64,000 nt of DNA from Endocalyx cinctus (lineage: Eukaryota; Ascomycota; Sordariomycetes; Amphisphaeriales; Apiosporaceae), in assembly GCA_001600455.1 (NCBI GenBank), contig BCKC01000004.1, positions 682,001 through 746,000 on the forward strand, written 5' to 3'. The notes below the pieces were generated by a model, which was not told the DNA's origin, ran no database searches, and saw only the letters and a program-made list of their open reading frames with translations. The number at the start of each line of letters is the position of its first letter. Positions within the stretch are counted from its first letter, which is position 1. Positions 33,601 through 46,393 of the stretch are shown here, piece after piece. The position numbers were made by a program, and so were the translations under genes.

Positions 33601-35750
33601 ATGGAAGACATTCACAGAATTTCAACTTTGAAAATGATCCCTTTAGCCAACAAGATAGTCGCCGGTAATTATGGTGATCTCGGCTATGTTGACGGTTTGA
33701 CGGTGGCGGGAGGTCTGTTGGCCTTATACACCGTCTACGGCTTGGTACTCGCTTTCTACCGGTTAACATTTCACCCACTCGCGCGTTTTCCGGGTCCGAC
33801 GATTTGCGCAGTCAGCGAATGGTATGAGTTTTACTGCTATATCGTTAAGGAAGGCCAATGGGGAAACGAAGTTCGGAAGATGCATGAGAAGTATGGTAAG
33901 TATAACCGCAATGTGCAGGTCGAAAGCAAACATATACTGACAGAGATTGTGGTCCGGCTGATATAGGACCAATTGTTCGGACTAGCCCGTGGGAGTTGTC
34001 AATTCGTGACCCTAAGTTTTACCAACAGTTGTATGTAGCAGCCTCAACTCGAAGAACAGATATGTGGCCTCGTGGAAGGGAAGGAAACGGATTTGAAAGT
34101 AGGTTATTTGTGGCTGAACCAAGCGATGACGTTTGCTCACAGAAACACAGGTTCTCACCATCTTTCCATCCCACATGACCTCCACCGCTCTCGAAGAAGG
34201 GTAAGTACAGTATTAAGAATATAGCTCATTTAAATTGCCAAATCACTGACGCATATTTAGCACCTTGAACCCGTTTTCTCACGCCAAGGAATTACAAGAG
34301 TCGAAAAATTTATTGCAGACGAAGCCTGGAAGGTTGACAAACGGCTACAGGCGCTCAGTGGAACGGGCGCCGTTGCTCACATGGATCACGTGTTATCATC
34401 TATGACAGGCGACGTTATCAGCTACCTTTCTTGTGGGATGGAAGCGGGTCTGATTGAGGACCCAGATTTCTCGCCTTCTTGGTACGAACTCATGGTTAAG
34501 ACAACGACGATTGCGCCACTGTTCCGGTGCTTCACTTGGATGAACAAGTTAGTCGCCACCCCATCCTGATTTCTACATGAATATAACGCTAACCTGTCTA
34601 GGCTCATGCAACTCCTACCGTCCTCCGTCATGGAGAGTATGTACCCTAAAGGCATCTCTAACATGATGCTCGGCAAGACAGGACGGAAGTACATCGAGAA
34701 CATCAAGCGAGAGGTTAACTTGTCCTCCAAAGGCGGCAAAGCGGCCCAGCAGAGCTGGCACTCCGCCTTTCACCACCTGCTCTCGAGCGACATTCCAGAA
34801 TCGGAAAAGTCAGTCCAACGTTTACAGGCCGAATCAATGATCTTCTTGCTAGCCGGTACCCTGGCTGGGGCCCACACTTTGACCTTTGTGCTATTTTACG
34901 TGCTGTCTAATCCGTCCATCGAAGAACGTCTAAGAGCTGAGCTGAAACCCGCATTTGCGGCCGCGTCTAGCGGCAGTGAGATTAAAATGCCTTCTTGGTC
35001 TTCTCTCGAGAGGTTACCGTATTTGAGAGGCTGCTTGAAAGAGGCGCTGAGGTAAGATATGAACATTGCCGTAGTGACATGGGCAATCGTGCATGCATTT
35101 TCCATGTCAATGTTGAGACATATGTGGCAAATTAAATGAGACGCTGACATACTTCTCTATTAGATTAAACGGCTTGGTCGGAAATCTGGCAAGGTGCTCG
35201 CCCGACGAGGAGGTCGTTTACAAGCAATGGAAAATCCCCCGACACGTAAGTACCGCTAGCCTAAGCCACAGCCCGCACCCCTTCCCCCCACATACATCTA
35301 AACCTCCCTAGAGTATGGTATCCTAGATTGACTGACGAGAAATTACTAGACTCCCGTCGGCATGTCGATCTATGCCATGCATATGGATCCCACAGTCTTC
35401 CCTGAGCCACATAAATTCAAGCCAGAGCGATGGGTCGGCGACTACAATCCCGAGATGGACAGAAACTTCGTGCCTTTCACTAAAGGCTCTCGAAGCTGTA
35501 TTGGAATCAAGTACGTACCGCAATATGTGATAGCCGACCGGGTTTTTTTTTTTTTCTCTCTTTCATGCTAACCTTGTAAAACAGTCTTGCTTGGGCTGAG
35601 ATGTACATTGCTATTGCGGCTTTGTTCAGGCCGAATGGACCAAAGTTGGTATTGTACGATACCGACGAGTCCGATATCAAGATCGTACGCGACTATATCA
35701 TGGGATTCCCAAAGAAAGGCGCAAGAGGTGTCCGAGTTTCGGTGCAGTGA
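33601..35750 (+). CDS. Cytochrome P450 monooxygenase, trichodiene-oxygenase (CYP58)-like
   Basis: Eight exons (33601-33895, 33967-34098, 34151-34200, 34261-34547, 34602-35051, 35164-35245, 35350-35510, 35585-35750) give 540 residues. An N-terminal membrane anchor (about residues 30-55) is followed by the proline-rich hinge HPLARFPGP. The I-helix oxygen site is A-G-A-H-T, the K-helix E-x-x-R is EALR, the PERW motif is present, and the haem loop is [10 protein letters not shown] with Cys 482 as the axial ligand. The hinge, the [14 protein letters not shown] segment and the helical pattern resemble trichodiene oxygenase-type P450s (CYP58), which oxidise sesquiterpene skeletons at the ER. A second in-frame Met at 33634 is an alternative start. 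It shares an upstream region with the BAHD-type acyltransferase and is convergent with the next P450. Confidence 0.88.
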
Positions 35751-36819
35751 GTGGGGCAGTGGCACATCATAAGAAATTAAAGAATCCGATAGTTCTTGTA
35801 ACTTAGTTTATCTCGCGTATATCATGGTAGATCGTTACCATAATAGCCTTAGTATACATACCACACATGCCATACTGTCTAGTTAGATGGTGTAATTTCA
35901 TAGTAGGCTCTTTTTCACTCTGAATTATTTACGTGAAATTGCTCAGTATCTCAAGCCATATTAACGTATTATGAATTAATGATAAATTAATTACCACTTA
36001 TCCTCCTGTTATATATACGTAGTATACATTTACTAGCCCCTAACACTGAGCTCGAGCACGAATATTTTTAGACTGACCCGGTCTGCCAGTGATCCTTTTA
36101 ACGTAATAGGGGTAAGAGCTCCATAATAAGCAGAGTGGAAGCCTAGCGCTGAGAAGAACCAACCATTTAACATTTCAATTTATACGTATCCGTTACGATT
36201 TATTCTATATCCGTATATACTCTCAACTGCCGGCGACTCAAACACATCGGATAACCCCCCCTCGGGTACGGTTTTATTTTTTAAGACGGTGCGGGGTGCA
36301 CATTTTCTACGGCATGAAAAAATCATGATCTTACACAAATCCAGTGAAAAACATGACGAATCGATCGCGTAATTCTGCTGGATCTAATTCCCAAGTTGCT
36401 CTAGTATGTGACGGGATGAGGAATAGGGAGACTTGAAAATATGGGAAAAGATAGTAAATTGATATATGCTGGTGGAAATGGGATCTTCCACCAATATAAG
36501 CGAAACTACATACTTGTGGGTCCCATCTATCGTACAAGTAGTCTATGCGCATACCTCATACCATTTTCTATCAATCTTGGAATAACACCTCTTGATCCCC
36601 GTTATTTCCTCCGCCTTCTTTCACACTCAGCACGTCAAACGGGACATAGTATTAGTTAATGTACCTCCTAAAATAATGCGAAACACTGTATAATGAAATC
36701 TTGTTGAACGCCAATCCAATCAGCTGCTTTGGAATGTTGGTGTCAGAGAGAAAGTGGGAATGTAGTGTACCCAAGCTTAACAACCCTTAACCAACTTATC
36801 CTCGTTTGATCGCATTGAA
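35751..36819. other. Convergent intergenic region between two P450 genes
   Basis: The 3' ends of two convergent P450 genes bound this interval. It contains no frame with a recognisable domain and presumably holds both 3' untranslated regions. Confidence 0.6.
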
Positions 36820-38625
36820 TCAAGCGTTTACAGCGTCAACAGTAACCTTGACGTGGGACTTAATCATGGCGTTGCCACAGTCTTTCCACGTTGTCGTGTT
36901 AGGATCAGTAGCGTATAAGGTCATGTCGAACTGAGTGAAGAAGTTGGCGAAGGTCAGGTAGGATTCCATCCACGCAACGCTGGAGAATATGTTAGCAAGA
37001 CTGTTGGAAACTCGAAAGCTGGATAATAAAAGTGATACCCCAAGAGGAAAAAGAATACTTACTTTAGACCAATGCACGCACGACTGCCCTTGCCGAATAC
37101 AACCAGCCAATGATCCAGGTCCTCATTATCCAACCAACGCTCAGGGATGAACTGATCGGGGTTGGGGAATATTTTCGGATCATCGTGTAATGTACGAATT
37201 GCTGATGATACCGAAGCGCCCTCAGGTAAGAAGTGACCAGCCCAAGTCATGCCACCCTTGGGAACGACACGAGGGAGAATTCCTGGCACAGGCGACGAGA
37301 GACGGAGAGATTCTTTGATAACAGCTTTAAGATATGGCAGGTCTCTCACTTGTCTATACTCGAAGAGTCCCACTTCGTTCTTGGGTATCGTTGAGAGCTC
37401 CTTTCGGAGCTTTTCAAGCTTGGCGGGGTGTCGTAGGAGGTAGTACGTGCCCATACTCATGGTGTGCGAAGTTGTGTGCGTACCAGCAAATGCGAAACTG
37501 TACGTCTCATCCTCGACGGCCTGGTGGGTCAGAGGGGGACCACCATCTTCGGGCCGCAAGAGAAGATCAATGACCGTGTTACGGCCATCATCGGCTTTAG
37601 TGACACCCTCGCTGTGCTCCTTGGCTCGCTCGTTAATCCATTGTCGGATGTTCTGTGCATGTTAGTTAATATTTCATTTTGCGAACGTTCTTAAATAGGG
37701 GCAACTTACCCTGCGGAACTCAAATTCACCGGGAATCAGCTTCTCCGCGAGTCCAGGAGGAATGTTGGAAGCTAGCCAAATAAGGATGGGGAAGTGCTTG
37801 AGCAGAAAGAAACTTTCGGAAAAGGTACGCAGCGTAGCCAAGAAAGGGGGTTCCTCTTCCTTAGCTTCGATAAGGTTCAATGAACGATCGCACAAGACCT
37901 TCATGATAGTATCGATAGTGATACCAGTGTACAAACGCTGGATATCTAAGACCTTTCCCTCGTCGTGATGTTCCCTGGCTTTCCTGAGGGCGGTTTCCAC
38001 GACTCCGAGTACAATGTGCGACAGGGCTTCCATAGACTTGACTGAGAAAAGGTTGTTGATCATCTTACGACGACGCTTGTGGTACTCAACGTCGACGATG
38101 GCTGGTAACGCCTCAGCGATACCACCAGATGTTTGGAAGAATGAGGGATCCTTCATGTATTTTGAAGCGGATGAATAAACCCTACGTAGTTGAAATGAGC
38201 TACATGATAACTGTGAAAGGTCTGGAAATGTGCTTACTCATGGAAAAATTCGGGATCATTGACGTGGATCCGGTCCGGAGAGACACGGACAACGGGACCT
38301 AAAATTTGGGTTAATAACGGCGACGCGAAATGGCAAAATTTATGATGGACAGGTAAGAAAGTGACTCTCACGTACCATACTTGGCATGGATCCGGGGGTA
38401 GTCCTTCACGTAGTTCCCACCCAAGATGACGTCCTGGTAAAATTCATACCAGTAAGACGCTCTTGCGTACCAGGGACCAGGAATTTTGCTCAGAGGATGG
38501 AAGTAGAGCCTCTGGATCGTTAATAAAAGGCCATACAAGCAGAAGGCCCCAATGCTAGCTGCTGCCCACCCAGCAATGGTAGTGGGCAAGGGCAAATCAG
38601 ACATTAAACCCATGATTGCATTCAC
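36820..38625 (-). CDS. Cytochrome P450 monooxygenase, trichodiene-oxygenase (CYP58)-like
   Basis: Five exons (minus: 38625-38376, 38298-38238, 38181-37710, 37652-37063, 36979-36820) give 510 residues. After an N-terminal membrane helix comes the hinge FHPLSKIPGP, then YGPVVRVSPDRIHVNDP, a segment very characteristic of trichodiene oxygenase-like P450s. The I-helix has A-G-T-H-T-T, the K-helix ESLR, the PERW motif is intact, and the haem loop is FGKGSRACIG with ligand Cys 454. All splice junctions are GT-AG and restore conserved segments. It is likely an ER-bound oxidase of the sesquiterpene skeleton. It is divergent from the third P450, with a shared upstream region of about 690 nt. It is related to, but clearly different from, the P450 at 33.6 kb. 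Confidence 0.9.
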
Positions 38626-39318
38626 GGGTTAAATCGTCACAGGATAATAGTTGATATCAAAACAATGCTCTGAAGACTGAGACACCAAGACTCGAAATGA
38701 AGAATTAGAGATGCGTATATATTTCGCTTATTACAATTCGTCGATTACAAATATTCGTACCCTGAGCCGACCCAATTTGGACTACGCCCACTAGTAAGTT
38801 ACCAATACCCCCAAGCTTACCGTTTTAGGCAATTCCCTGTTACAGGTTCTCTATTGGCTCACCCCTGTTCAGACAAAAAGGTGCTGACTTGAAGAACGCA
38901 AATACTCCACAATACAGTTAACAGTAAATCTACGGAGAGTAAGGATCGATTTGGCGCGGCTTATTTTTTAGGGACTACCCAAACAAGACACGGATCAATC
39001 GGTCTTTGGTAAAGACGCATCTCAGGAAACACGCCATTAGGTATTTTCTTGCTAAGGAGATTTACTTTTCTATCACACCCTATGGTTGGCGATGTCTTGA
39101 TTTGGAAATCACCCAAATGCCATATCAGCTTTCAGCCATAGTTAGATATCTTTGAGATGGCATGCTTAGTACTGTGTAGATGTATTACCTGTTATTAGAA
39201 CTTAGTTGTTCCTGAATGAGCTCTAAATACGCCTATTATATCGGCAACACCGCTATACGTGATTTTTTCCCTCGTCATCCTCTTGGTGAATAATCCGATA
39301 CTATCTAGAGATTTCAAG
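38626..39318. promoter_or_regulatory. Bidirectional promoter between two divergent P450 genes
   Basis: Two P450 genes start on opposite strands around this interval, which suggests joint control. No gene lies inside. A CGG-N5-CCG sequence occurs at 39242-39252, 67 nt before the right-hand ATG; that is the spacing bound by some Zn2Cys6 factors, but it was not found in front of other cluster genes. Confidence 0.4.
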
Positions 39319-41418
39319 ATGGCCTCAATAACGCACAAGTCTATCATGTCTCAAGTCCCTTCAGTAAATTTCTCTTTCGCTCATGATGTAAACTCGTTAC
39401 GTCAACTGGGCTGGAAGGATATTTCGACAATAATCTTGACTGTAGTAAGTATTTCTGAAATGTCTTGAACGAATCGAATGGCCGACGAAAAAGCTAACAA
39501 GGTTTGTCTTCTAGATATTAGCTCGATGTATCATAGTCTGGTCGTATAACCTATGGTTTCACCCACTTGCCAGATTTCCAGGACCAATACTCGGTCGAGC
39601 TTCTCTTGTAAGATATTTTTTTCTTGTTGTGTCAGATATGCGCAGTCGGCTCCTCTGACGATATATCCTAGCTCTACCGGTTTAAGCATACGTCGAGAGG
39701 CAAATTGCACGTAGCAGTAACAGAAGCCCATCGCAAATATGGTATGTTCAGATTCTATACTTTAGACCATTGTCCCCCCTTACTAAGACTCTTCCACAGG
39801 GCCAATAATCCGCGTGGCTCCAAATGAGCTTTCATTCGCCAGCGTGGAGTCATGGAAAGCCATATATGGACACCCCGGACCAGGCAAGAAGATAGCCCCG
39901 AAAGGTCCCTTTTACGAAGTATTCGCGGCTGGGTTCAGCAGCAAATGCGTCGGTAGCGAGAGAGACTCAAAGAAACACAGCGCCATGCGCAAGATGTTGA
40001 ACCCGGCTTTCTCGCAACGCGGACTTCTGGAACAGGAGCAGATCATCACCGGCGTCGTCAACAGGTTCGTCCGTATTCTTGGCGAGCAGGGCGGACCAGG
40101 CTCTAAGGGCATGAACGTGACGAAGTGGTTCGAGATGAACTCTTTCGATATTCTCGGCGAGATGGCGTTTGGTGAAAGCTTCCATAGTTTGGAAAGCGGT
40201 AAGTCCGCGATTTATGCTGCTCAACTGGTGATATATAGACTAATCCACATTGATTTTTTTTTATGCTTAGGTAATTTACACTTTTGGGCTGACATTGTTT
40301 TGGAGCATCTGTACTTCATCACGATGATTGATAACTTACGGCGCATTGGCTGGTTAGCCAAGGCTTTTGGATTCTTGATCCCGGCATCCCTTTTGACGAG
40401 AAACCAAAATTCTACCTACAGTCGCCAGCAGGTCGAGAAGTAAGATGATCAAACTTGAATATTATTGAAGCACTTTCGAATATGTTCTGACGTTATTCTT
40501 TGATAATAGACGTCTAGCTAAACAAGGTTCGCGAAATGACTTTGTGAGCTTGCTTGTCGACAAAGTCCGAGCTGGAGAGGTATCGAAGGAGGAGATGACC
40601 GCTCACGTCTCTACCTTAACGTATGGGCTCATTTTCTATGGCAATTCCTTGTTTTTCCGTGATACACTAACATGGATACACGTTGAATAGTATCGCGGGT
40701 GGAGAGACTGTAGCGACTACTTTGTCAGGTCTCGTCTGCTTTCTTAACCAAAATCCCGAGAAGCTTCAACGTCTTGCTAAGGAGATTCGCACTGCCTTCA
40801 AGTCATTTGAGGAGATCAACGCAACGGCAGCTCAGCAGTTACCCTACCTCCAAGCCGTGTTGAACGAAGGCTTACGGCTATTTCCTCCTGCTTCTGGTGG
40901 CGCACCTCGGGTGTCTCCAGGATTTTCACTACACGGATTCTATATCCCAGAAGGCGTACGAATAATTTTCTTTAACCCCTCAGTACTAGAGTGTGCTAAC
41001 GACTTTGGTGTCTTGTAGACGGAGATCAACGTCAGTCCCTGGACTATCACCCATGACGAGCAATATTTCTCCAATCCCTGGGACTTCAAGCCGGAGCGCT
41101 GGATCGATCCCAACTCAACCGACGTTAAAGATGCCAGTCGACCGTTTTTACTCGGTCCTCGTGACTGCCTAGGACGGAAGTAAGTCAAGATTTCGTCTTT
41201 CACTAGAATTGATAATCTATTGTGGGGTCCTCTGTTAACGTGATTTATTCCACAGTTTCGCTTGGATGGAGCTAAACCTGGTTTTGACCAAAATAGTGTG
41301 GCTATACGATATGGAGCTGATCACGAAAGAGATTAACTGGTTGAAAGATAGTCAGGTACATGTTTTATGGTGGAAGCCCAAGCTGTTTGTGCGGTTTCAT
41401 AAAGCATCTCATTATTAA
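39319..41418 (+). CDS. Cytochrome P450 monooxygenase, isotrichodermin C-15 hydroxylase (CYP65)-like
   Basis: Nine exons (39319-39444, 39515-39607, 39672-39741, 39800-40198, 40271-40439, 40510-40620, 40691-40955, 41019-41179, 41256-41418) give 518 residues. The hinge [10 protein letters not shown], the segment GPIIRVAPNELSF, the I-helix A-G-G-E-T (residues near 325), the K-helix NEGLR, PERW and the haem loop FLLGPRDCLG with Cys 461 are all present. The pattern, including ASVESWKAIYG, fits the isotrichodermin C-15 hydroxylase-like group (CYP65), many of which act late on terpenoid or polyketide scaffolds. The first exon is mostly a soluble leader; the membrane helix lies across exons 1-2. The ATG at 39319 is preferred to one at 39259, because the extra residues are not needed. 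Confidence 0.88.
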
Positions 41419-42456
41419 TAATGTTGGATTAGATCGTCCTATTCATTATGTAAATAGAGTCACATATTCTTTTCAAACCCAAGCAGCTTGAATTGTAATT
41501 TACAACAAAATTAGAATTTACTATATCCTGCAGTTTATTTTTTAAAAAAATAGGAGAGTGGTCAGGCATGATGTATCGTTAACAGTTCCACTCATATGCG
41601 AGCCAGGCTTGATCGATAATATGGTGATGTCATTCTCTAAGACTACGAGGAGGACTAGTTAGTGTCGAAGGAAAGTAGGGTCCGGAATGACATGCCAAAG
41701 CTAGCAGCACTTCAGGGTACAGTTTTAAAGTCAGTGTACGTATACGGATTAATCAATAAAGCTTTGTTGTTCTCCGTAAAACAACCGAGAAGTAGCTGGG
41801 GTAGTCTGCTCAGAGAAGTTGCTATGTACAAGTACGTATAGGAAGAAGGGGGAGATTATCGTGGATCCGGGAGCGGGGAGGGGCCGCCGCGATGGAACGG
41901 GCAAATCTTGCCCACCGAACCAGTATAGATCGAGAAGGTCAAATAGACTCTGATACAACCCAATCTCTAAAACTAAGCTCTATTCATCTTACTAAATCTA
42001 TTTTATACGTATAGATAGTCGTCGGCCGATTATGACACGTCAGAGTTACGTCCAACAATGGCCAGTCGCCATTCTACTTTTCATGACCGAATCCCGCGGG
42101 TTTAGGGCTCCAGCGGGAGTGACCCACCGGGCCCGCGGCATCAACTTTAGGCCGAATGAATGCAGTCATGCGTTACTCGATTTGTCTACTTATGGGTATA
42201 TAATCGGTATTTTCCCGAACCGGTAATCAACTTCCTTCGTAAGGATTACCTCTACCCCTACACTTAAGGCTTAAGTTGGTGAGAGCTGAAACAGTCATTG
42301 CCATTTCTTTTACTTGTAATCATCTATCTCCTTTGTGCGTGATTTTAGGATCACGTCACTAGTATTGTCTCACCCATTAAAAGTAGCTCGCAACGAACGT
42401 CCAACTTTCAATTATCCTAATTCATCAAAACAAACATCAAGAGTATAATCGTCAAC
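41419..42456. other. Intergenic interval between P450 and SDR
   Basis: No gene was recognised in about 1 kb. It carries the 3' end of the P450 and the promoter of the second SDR; T/A homopolymers occur near 41537-41551. Confidence 0.55.
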
Positions 42457-43488
42457 ATGGCCTCATCTCATTTATACACCCTGCCCAAAGATGCAGTTTG
42501 GCTCAGTAAGAATCCTTGTCATCTACCCTTACCCTTACTAGCTTTCTGGAAACTAACCTAGATCCCGTCTCCGATAGTCACTGGCTCATCGTCAGGGATT
42601 GGCCTGTGCCTTGCCCAACTTATCGCTTCTCATCCTACTAATAGACTAGTTGCCACGGCGCGCAACTCCACTAAACTATCCGGCTCCCTACCCCAATCAG
42701 ATCGTATCTATACGGTTGATCTCGACGTCACGGATGAGAAGTCAATTGATGCCGCAGTTCAATCTGCCGTCGCTAAGTTCGGCCGCATCGATGTGCTGGT
42801 CAACAACGCCGGCTACGGCTTGATGGGTGACACCGAGTCGGCTCTCGGACCCGAGGGGCAGGCCAAGGCGCGCCGCATCGTCGAGACCGACTTTTGGGGT
42901 ACCGCGCGGCTCTCGCTGCACGCTATGCGCGTTTTCCGCGAGGAGAACTCCAAGAACGGAGGTCAACAGGGCGGTGTCGTGCTCAATGTGACCTCCCTCG
43001 GCGGTTTCGCTGGTTTCCCCGGAAGCGCTTTTTACCACGCTGCCAAGTTCGGTGTTGAGGGTTTCACCGAGAGTATCAGTAAGGAGGTCAGACCTGAGTG
43101 GAACATCCACTTTTGCCTTATCGAGCCCGGTGGCACCAGGAGCAGATTTACCAGCGATAACAGCATGGACTGGCTCCCAAATGTACCCGCTTACGCGGCT
43201 GCGGACAGCCCGACTAGACTTCTAGAGGGTTACGTCAAGAACCCTGAAATGGCCAAGACTTTCACCCCGGCTGAGAGAGTTGCGGGTGCTATGTACGAGG
43301 TTGTTGCCCGTGCTAAGACTAAGCCCATTCCTATGAGATTGCCTTTGACTCAGGGTGCTTGGCAAGTCGTTAAGGGTGATATCGAGGCCGTGAGCAAGGA
43401 GTTGGATGAGATTAAAGAGCTCAGCGTGTCTGTTGAGATCGACGACGCTAACAAGTCTGGTCAATTCTTGATAGAAAAATATGCCTAA
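42457..43488 (+). CDS. Short-chain dehydrogenase/reductase (retinol-dehydrogenase-like SDR)
   Basis: Two exons (42457-42505 and 42578-43488) give 319 residues. The cofactor motif T-G-S-S-S-G-I-G is at residues 18-25, formed across the single intron, N-N-A-G at 92-95, the catalytic Ser at 156, and Y169-x-x-x-K173. These make a complete classical SDR active site for NAD(P)H-dependent alcohol/ketone interconversion in the cytosol. The exon 2 codon use is distinctly C/G-ending, suggesting good expression. It differs strongly in sequence from the SDR at 12.1 kb. It may serve the cluster by oxidising a P450-installed hydroxyl, but a housekeeping role cannot be excluded. Confidence 0.88.
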
Positions 43489-45584
43489 GTCTCTCCGAGG
43501 TCGTCTTATCCGATTAGAAGTAAATAATTGAAATGAAAAGCTTTAAATGCCCCTGTTCACCTTACGCTACCCCGCCCCGGCTATATTTATCTGAGACTCG
43601 ATCTTCCTATTTTTAATTTGATGAATTAAGCTAGATTTGAGATTGACGCCTCAATGTGGACTGGAAGTTCACCACTTATTCTGGAAAAGAGAGTAAAGAG
43701 GTTGTAGTTGCATGTTACCGTGGACCGCCCCATCGGATACATGAATCTTGAAGCAGATCCTAACCAACCATTGATTACGGATGAAGGCTTGCGTGGATGT
43801 AAAAGATTCGCAAGTGGTCGATCCAATGTAATTTTAGTCTGAATTTGCCATTATGTGTGATACTCAAGTTTCTCTGCTTTCGTAAACCTTGCAGGCTCTT
43901 CCACAAAGCTGTCCACAAACTTTAAATGGTCCACCCTCTTCTTGGCCTATCCACCGTGACCTATTGCCTGGGAAATCACATCACGCTGTACCTGAATAGC
44001 TTCTGAATGGCTAGAAATGTTGAGAGCTCTTGTTTTGACAGTGACTAACCCTCCCTTCTCGGGGCATAAGTCTATCAAGGTATACTTTACAGCGCAATCT
44101 TGCCACCACGTACAGTATGGTATCCTTAAGGGCTACAGTGAACCACTTTCCATCAAAATAATCGTTGTAGATCCCTTTCAAACATACTTTTATCTTTTAC
44201 ACGTGTATATCATCGGCTAAGGTTTCAGTTATATAAAAGTAAAGTGGGACACACTAGCTTGACCTCCCTCAAGATACCTTTTCATTAACATACAACTCTC
44301 CATCTCGTCTCTTCTATGACCCCTTTTATTTTTTTCTATAATCAGCATGGTTAGAACCTAGTCTTGCAGCTCGCTTATGTAGACGGTAGTCGGATATCCG
44401 GATACAGATGTAAATATGGTGATGTTCGATCCCATTTCTTCAATGACACTATAAATTACCAATCCTCGAGACAGAGTTAGTTCAGTACGAATAATTCCCG
44501 CTGTGGTGGAATAACGAGCCGTAACTGCTTCAGGGTATCTACACTTAAATATCCACAGAAAAAAACGTCGAGAATGAGTAGTATATTGAAACTCTTAGAC
44601 AATTTTTTACACCAGTTCGGCGTCGAAGTTTTACTTTCTCGAATGTCACAAGCATCCATCATCTTGCGTCCGTAGTTGAACCAGCTTCCTCGGAGGAAAC
44701 CAGACTAATAATGCCAGAAAAAGAAGCAAAGATGACAGCTGTGAGATAGATATCAATTACGAGGAGACTTCCAGAAAAACTGTGAAACCGAAAAGCTCTC
44801 AGCTAGACATTACTGGCGTAAGCGGTTGAATTCAATATTGAAACCTTGATTTGACGCTCCGAAAAGGTATGAAATCAGAAGCTTTCCAAACCGTAACAGG
44901 CTCAAACGGTACTTCGCAACGAGAGGGGGAAAAAGGCATCGTGACTAACTAAGTATGTATTCAATTTGAGTAATCAGAAACGTGCTTTGTGGTCAGATAT
45001 TACCCGATTCGGTGATTGCCAAAACCAGAAACCAGATCTTGGCTGTGCTTGGCTAAGACTACCAGTTAAGCAGTTAATAGTAAAATCGCAGTGTGCTACG
45101 TTTTATGAAGTAGAATGCTTATGAAATCAGAGTATGATTAAGCTTATGTTTAGGTAGAAGTAATATTCCCATCCACGTCGCCGCCGTAATAGATGGCACC
45201 AATAGAGCTAATCGTTACATAACTCAAGAAAGTTGCGTTCATCTCTCTCTTACGCTGTTCAAACATTCTTGTTTACTTATCCCTATCATTCATACTTCAT
45301 GTTCGTGGTCTCCAAAAAGGTATAAATTGTTTGGGTATGGGACTGTCCTATCCCGCAACTGCGACACCATACTCCAAAAATTGAGCTTCGTGTTCAAGAG
45401 ATAAGAATGAATCAACATTCTTTGATCGTTCTTTCTAAATGATCCAGATCTCGTATCTCGCGAGCACAGCACCCCAATGAGACCAACCTACCCGGCTTGG
45501 CGGCGATGAAAGGAGACCGTGCACTGGGTTAGGACTCGCTTCCTCCCCACCCACATCAAATCATTACTGTTTTTCGTGCAAGTC
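43489..45584. other. Gene-free interval downstream of the second SDR
   Basis: No coding region was supported on either strand. Composition is mixed and moderately AT-rich. Confidence 0.5.
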
Positions 45585-46393
45585 TTATCTCATTGAGATT
45601 AGACAATGCTCGAAGTAGTCTGCATACTTATCGAAAGTGGCCTGGTGCTGAGCATCTACGTCTACTACGACGTCATGCATCGCCGTGGACTCTTTAGAAG
45701 CCAATACATCTCTGGGGGGCTCTAGCTCCGCTACCAAATAGATGATGGGATCGGCGAGGATCAGATGGCCGTTAAGCTTCTCACAGACGCGAATAACAAG
45801 CGCGAGTCAGATCTCAGCTTCCGTAGGCCTAAGATGGAAAGGCCTAAGAAATTCGTCTATGTGAGAGACACCCCGTAAGTTAGTGTTAGCTTTTGCGCCT
45901 CCGCTAATTCTGTCGTTACGGCGATGGTTTGCGCGTTTATTGTGTGGGCTTAATTTTTCGCGACGTACCCAGTAGCCGCCAACAGACGTGCAACATATCT
46001 GGCTTGCCGCTAGCGGGAGACTACTGCTTGGGTCCCGCTATCGATAAACCGGATTAGTATATGAGTAACGTCGTTCTGAGATTATCTATCAACATACCGC
46101 TCAGTATATTAGGAGATACCAGGCTCTTACAATTCCTACACGATAGATAGTCTTATCTTTGTCGACAACTAGTCAAGCTATCGCTTAGGCTGGAATACAC
46201 CCTCGGGCTTGGGAGCTGCGTAATGGAAAACATAAAGGGGGCTCTCTCCGATACATTCTCCGGAATCTAAGAAGGTTTCGGGTAGGCTACTGATGGTGCC
46301 GCCACAGCCTAGACGGTAAACATTGCGGTGAATTTTGGAGATGCAGCAGCCAAGAGCTTCCCGAACTCGGAGGGGATTGGGGACCGGTGTCCG
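45585..46393 (-). pseudogene. Unidentified coding-like remnant
   Basis: Two minus-strand stretches read like real protein but neither has a start codon in a sensible place. Segment 46393-46178 (71 codons then TAG) includes two nearby cysteine-rich words (LGCCIS and RLGCGGTISSLPETF). Segment 45806-45585 (73 codons then TAA) includes NGHLILADPIIYLVAELEPP and ends with a YADYFEHC block; an in-frame TGA lies just before it. They may be two exons of one damaged gene or pieces of two. I do not recognise the family. Position between the second SDR and the terpene cyclase means a lost cluster gene is possible. Confidence 0.35.

Noticed and set aside
39242..39252. CGG-N5-CCG as cluster operator
   Set aside because: Only one occurrence was noticed before a cluster gene; a single short palindrome is expected by chance.
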